DNA of 7,004 nt from a bacterium (GTDB lineage: Bacteria > Vulcanimicrobiota > Xenobia > RGZZ01): assembly GCA_021782195.1 (NCBI GenBank), contig JAJXVI010000124.1, positions 1-7,004 on the forward strand. Reading direction: 5' to 3'. The position numbers were made by a program, and so were the translations under genes. How positions within the stretch are numbered: the stretch's first letter is position 1; each line of letters starts with the position of its first letter. The notes below the pieces were generated by a model. The model did no database searches. It was not told where the DNA came from and saw nothing but the letters and a program-made list of their open reading frames with translations. Shown in pieces: positions 4,919-7,004 of this stretch.

Positions 4919-6130
4919 TTAAAGGTCCTCTCCGCGTCGCAAGCGACGCACCGTGGATTCGATACGGTCGAGGGCGACCTGCAGTCGCTCCATCGGAACC
5001 GTGTAGGAAAGTCGCAGATATCCTTCACCGAACGTGCCAAGCGCCGAGCCCGGTACGGTTACGACGCGGCCGTGCGTGAGGAGCAGGGCCGCGACGTCCT
5101 GGGAGGGGCGGCCGAGTTGCTTGATGTTGGGGAACGCGTAGAAACAACCGAGCGGCTCGCGGCACGAAAGGCCCTCAATCTGGTTGATGCGCTCGACGAG
5201 GTAGCGACGTCGGCGGTCGAACTCGGCGCGCATCGTGGTCATGAAGTCCTGCGGGCCGGTCAGTGCAACCAGCGCGGCGCGCTGGGCATACGACGGTGCG
5301 TGGACCGAGTTGAACTGCTGCAGCTTGACCATCTGCTCGATGATGCGCGCGGGCGCGGCCGCGTAGCCGATACGCCAGCCACACATGCACCACGCCTTGG
5401 AAAACGAGTGGATGGTCACCGTGCGCTCGCGCATCTCGGGAAGCGACGCCATGCTGATGTGGCGCGCGCCGTCATATACGAGCTTTTCATACACCTCGTC
5501 GGAAAGCACAAACAGGTCGTGACGCTGCGCAACCTCCGCGACGGCTTCCAGGTCGCTGCGCGTGAGCACGGCGCCCGTCGGGTTGTGGGGGGTGTTGGCG
5601 ATGATCATCTTGGTCTTCTCGGTGATGTGGCCTTCGAGGTCTTCCGCACGCAGTCGGAAATCGTTCTCCTCGTGGAGTTGAACGTGCACCGCGCGTCCGC
5701 CCGCCATGATGACGCAGGGCTCGAAGGCGACAAAGAAGGGGTCGGGAAGCAGGACCTCGTCCCCCGGATTGATGATGGCCAGGATGGCGAGGTGGATGGC
5801 GTTGATTGCACCGACGGTGACGATGATCTCGCTCTGGGGATCGTAGCGGATGCCGTTGTCACGCTGGAGCTTGTCCGCGATGGCCTCGCGCAGTTCGGGG
5901 ATGCCTGCGTTGGCCGTATAGCGATTGAACCCTTCGTCGATGGCGCGCTTGGCTGCATCCTTGACGTAGGCGGGCGTATCAAAGTCCGGCTCTCCCAGTC
6001 CGAGACTGATGAGATCGTCGAGGCGACTCTTGTTCGCCAGGTCGAACGCCTTGCGAATTCCGGATGCGCCGATTCTCTGTACGCGTTCGCTGAGAAAACC
6101 GTCAGCCGAATGTTCCACCATGTATGACAT
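4919..6130 (-). CDS. Class I PLP-dependent aminotransferase, aspartate aminotransferase-like
   Basis: A 403-residue fold-type I aminotransferase of the archaeal/class I-gamma-like group (SGIRKAFDLANK at 23-34, LGLGEPDFDTP at 43-53). It transfers the amino group between an amino acid and a 2-oxoacid by a PLP ping-pong mechanism in the cytoplasm. Key residues are present: NPTG at 183-186 (N183 contacts PLP O3'), D211 in SDEVYEKL (pyridine nitrogen), K245 in SFSKAW (Schiff-base lysine), R253 in GWRIGY, and R373 in LRLSY (alpha-carboxylate). C248 and C250 in the loop after the lysine differ from the common AMTGWR form. The donor and acceptor are not predictable. ATG 6130 is chosen because AAGAAGGG lies about 5 bases upstream; ATG 6121 is an alternative. 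It is the first gene of a pair with the dehydrogenase at 4915, and has an unusually structured leader. Confidence 0.93.
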   Translation of the reverse strand: MSYMVEHSADGFLSERVQRIGASGIRKAFDLANKSRLDDLISLGLGEPDFDTPAYVKDAAKRAIDEGFNRYTANAGIPELREAIADKLQRDNGIRYDPQSEIIVTVGAINAIHLAILAIINPGDEVLLPDPFFVAFEPCVIMAGGRAVHVQLHEENDFRLRAEDLEGHITEKTKMIIANTPHNPTGAVLTRSDLEAVAEVAQRHDLFVLSDEVYEKLVYDGARHISMASLPEMRERTVTIHSFSKAWCMCGWRIGYAAAPARIIEQMVKLQQFNSVHAPSYAQRAALVALTGPQDFMTTMRAEFDRRRRYLVERINQIEGLSCREPLGCFYAFPNIKQLGRPSQDVAALLLTHGRVVTVPGSALGTFGEGYLRLSYTVPMERLQVALDRIESTVRRLRRGEDL

Positions 6131-6132
6131 CC

Positions 6133-6247
6133 TGTCCCTTCTTGCAAACCACGCTCGTCGGGGACGGCAAAGGCCGGGCTGGCCATCGGGCAGTGCGCAA
6201 ACGCGACAGGTCTTGCACCGTCAGGCCCGAGGCCAGCCGGTGACGGT
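6133..6247 (-). promoter_or_regulatory. Structured leader of the aminotransferase gene with competing hairpins
   Basis: Three pairings can be drawn. Helix B pairs 6174-6191 with 6225-6240: 16 base pairs interrupted only by single-base bulges at 6178 and 6185. Helix A pairs 6217-6223 (ACCGTCA) with 6241-6247 (TGACGGT), 7 perfect bp. A encloses the distal arm of B, so the two are mutually exclusive unless they form a pseudoknot. Nearer the gene, GTCCC (minus strand, 6165-6161) can pair with GGGAC (6138-6134), which overlaps the Shine-Dalgarno sequence before ATG 6130. On the minus-strand transcript A would form first and B could displace it. This arrangement is typical of attenuators and riboswitches, but I match it to no known class. 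Whether this stretch is in the aminotransferase transcript is unproven. Confidence 0.4.
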
Positions 6248-6370
6248 CTGCGCTCCCACAAATGTGTTCTGTCTCACGATGGGTCCACGGATCCGGATTT
6301 TCCCTGCTGGAGCGAGAGAGTTCGATGGTTCGTTACCGGAGAAAAGAATACCGTCGCCCACGGGACAGGG

Positions 6371-6548
6371 GGTCGCGGTTGCGACCAGCGGGCCGTGTGC
6401 GCAACAATGCTGCGTCTGCTGCAGGCGCCAGGTCAAGCACGCGAGCGTGCGATGCATCGGTCCGGGGACGCCCCCGGACGGCAGGACCAGACGCCTGCAG
6501 GTGTGGACCGGTCCCGGCAGCCCGTACGAGGCGAGAGGGTCGGTCCAC
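6371..6548 (+). ncRNA. Candidate structured RNA, unrecognised family
   Basis: Stems follow each other almost without gaps. GGTCGC/GCGACC is at 6371-6386, with loop GGTT. GCGCA/TGCGT is at 6399-6415 with one wobble. CTGCAGGCG (6419-6427) pairs with CGCCTGCAG (6492-6500), 9 perfect bp, continued after a 3x3 internal loop by GGTC/GACC (6431-6434 with 6485-6488). Inside that junction are two hairpins: 6437-6450 (GCACG/CGTGC) and 6460-6479 (8 bp, GTCCGGGG/CCCCGGAC). Directly after it, GTGGACCG (6503-6510) pairs with CGGTCCAC (6541-6548), extended by four more pairs including two G-U. The G-U pairs fit the plus strand, although I searched mainly in that sense. No known family is recognised; a leader role for the minus-strand aminotransferase is an alternative. 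Confidence 0.28.
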
Positions 6549-6603
6549 GTTTGATGCCAGAACACTCAAAAACGGTTATCCCGAGCCACCGGTATCCTCA
6601 GCA

Positions 6604-6632
6604 GAATCCTGGCGTGTCAGACGTCAGGATTT
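6604..6632 (+). other. Strong isolated hairpin, possible terminator-like stem
   Basis: AATCCTGGCGT (6605-6615) pairs with ACGTCAGGATT (6621-6631): 11 base pairs with one G-U (6612 with 6624), a 5-base loop GTCAG, and a further G-U at 6604/6632. The wobble pairs hold only in plus-strand RNA; the minus strand would carry A-C mismatches. The plus strand continues TTTCG, too short for a normal U-tract. It could be the 3' end of the candidate RNA at 6371-6548. Confidence 0.3.
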
Positions 6633-6805
6633 CGAAGACGATCAGGGGCGGGAGCCTTCGAGGCGCGGTCCTTCGCCGATTGGTCATTCATTCCTGCGTC
6701 CACCGGTATGCCCTTGCCGTTTGTCGAGCAAAGAGGGATGCGGCGGCAAGAAGTCGTACCTCGACGAAGGTTGGTCGCTTCACGCCGCCATGCCCCGGTA
6801 GCCTG

Positions 6806-6892
6806 CCGTGCCAGCCGCCGCGAACGGTACGGGCGGGATGGCAGGAAATGCGGGGACTCGGTTTCCTCAGACGCCGGTTGTGGGAATCCGAG
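6806..6892 (+). other. Two further hairpins
   Basis: CCGTGCC (6806-6812) pairs with GGTACGG (6826-6832): 7 bp with one G-U. CTCGGTTTCC (6857-6866) pairs with GGAATCCGAG (6883-6892): 9 of 10 positions paired with one T-T mismatch. Neither is followed by a T-tract. They could belong to the 5' leader of a plus-strand gene beginning near 6989, but nothing identifies a function. Confidence 0.22.
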
Positions 6893-6944
6893 ACGTGTGC
6901 GGTGCACGACGACAGACCAGCCACCGGCGGTTCACATCATCACT

Positions 6945-6967
6945 GGCGCGACATTTTTTGGCGCGCC
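6945..6967. other. GGCGCG/CGCGCC inverted repeat with T6 in the loop
   Basis: GGCGCG (6945-6950) and CGCGCC (6962-6967) form a 6-bp stem around ACATTTTTTGG. The right arm is part of the palindrome GGCGCGCC (6960-6967). It sits about 20 bases before the possible start codon at 6989. An operator or promoter-proximal element is possible; no promoter boxes could be assigned. Confidence 0.2.
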
Positions 6968-6988
6968 TCGAGCGGAGCGTAGCAGTCC

Positions 6989-7004
6989 ATGAGCAACCCG
7001 GTGC
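6989..7004 (+). CDS. Possible start of a gene truncated by the window end
   Basis: ATG at 6989 opens a frame reading MSNPV before the window ends. GGAG at 6974-6977 lies 11 bases upstream, at the long end of usable Shine-Dalgarno spacing. Five residues cannot show a family. A divergently oriented gene here would explain the end of the gene-free region. Confidence 0.22.

Larger units (their letters stand above)
6248..6988. other. Gene-free, inverted-repeat-rich region
   Basis: No open frame here reads as a protein: the translations on both strands are rich in Arg, Pro, Ser and Cys, lack recognisable motifs and overlap one another. Base composition is somewhat less GC-extreme than in the genes, with short A or T runs (for example at 6569-6573 and 6953-6959). 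I looked for tRNA, tmRNA, RNase P, SRP and 6S signatures and saw none. What it does hold is a series of stems listed separately (6371-6548, 6604-6632, 6806-6832, 6857-6892, 6945-6967) and a 10-base direct repeat CCACCGGTAT at 6586-6595 and 6700-6709. Confidence 0.6.

Noticed and set aside
4778..6127. A 449-residue open frame on the plus strand
   Set aside because: It is antisense to the aminotransferase with a compositionally biased translation and no recognisable domain.
6262..6982. Open frames of 179 and 195 residues on the plus strand and 96 and 114 residues on the minus strand
   Set aside because: They overlap in several frames, are rich in Arg, Pro and Ser, show no motif, and cover the inverted-repeat-rich region.
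6131..7004. tRNA, tmRNA, RNase P, SRP RNA, 6S RNA, group II intron domain V, and known riboswitches (TPP, cobalamin, glycine, SAM, THF)
   Set aside because: None of their conserved core motifs could be found on either strand by eye; a covariance search would be needed to exclude divergent versions.
1..7004. CRISPR array, insertion sequence, prophage or defence genes
   Set aside because: No regularly spaced repeats, no transposase or integrase reading frame and no phage or nuclease motif were seen.

Overview
The window is GC-rich throughout and uses Shine-Dalgarno initiation (GAGGAG and AAGGAGG before two of the genes). It carries two small genes for secreted proteins and four metabolic enzyme genes. 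No gene here pins the organism to a genus. Signal peptides, CoA-ester chemistry and high GC fit a GC-rich Gram-negative bacterium, possibly from a poorly cultured phylum; this is inference from style, not from a marker gene.

Layout from left to right. Bases 1-261: a 59-residue YodC/DUF2158-family gene on the minus strand, whose downstream flank runs into an integron attC-like core sequence at the window edge. Bases 262-445: a divergent intergenic gap with a nested inverted/direct repeat. Bases 446-1105: a plus-strand secreted protein with a DUF3298 (RsiV C-terminal-like) domain. Bases 1106-1240: a very GC-rich convergent gap with repeats and a hairpin. Bases 1241-6130: five minus-strand genes. 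In transcription order these are a class I PLP aminotransferase (4919-6130), a beta-decarboxylating dehydrogenase of the isopropylmalate/isocitrate family (3836-4915, 3 nt after the aminotransferase stop), a 3-hydroxybutyryl-CoA dehydrogenase (2812-3723), an enoyl-CoA hydratase (1927-2724) and a secreted protein with a PsbP/DUF1795-like look (1241-1786, start uncertain).

The aminotransferase and dehydrogenase are probably translationally coupled and suggest a 2-oxoacid/amino-acid step: an oxidative decarboxylation making a 2-oxoacid and a transamination acting on one. The hydratase and hydroxyacyl-CoA dehydrogenase catalyse consecutive steps between crotonyl-CoA, 3-hydroxybutyryl-CoA and acetoacetyl-CoA. 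Whether all four serve one pathway cannot be settled from this window.

Bases 6131-6988 hold no convincing protein gene but are dense in inverted repeats. The aminotransferase leader (6133-6247) can form two mutually exclusive hairpins plus a pairing that would cover its ribosome binding site. Further upstream, 6371-6548 can fold into a nearly continuous multi-stem structure, followed by separate hairpins at 6604-6632, 6806-6832 and 6857-6892. I recognise none of these as a known RNA family, and they are the best candidates for something undescribed here. A possible plus-strand gene begins at 6989 and runs off the window.
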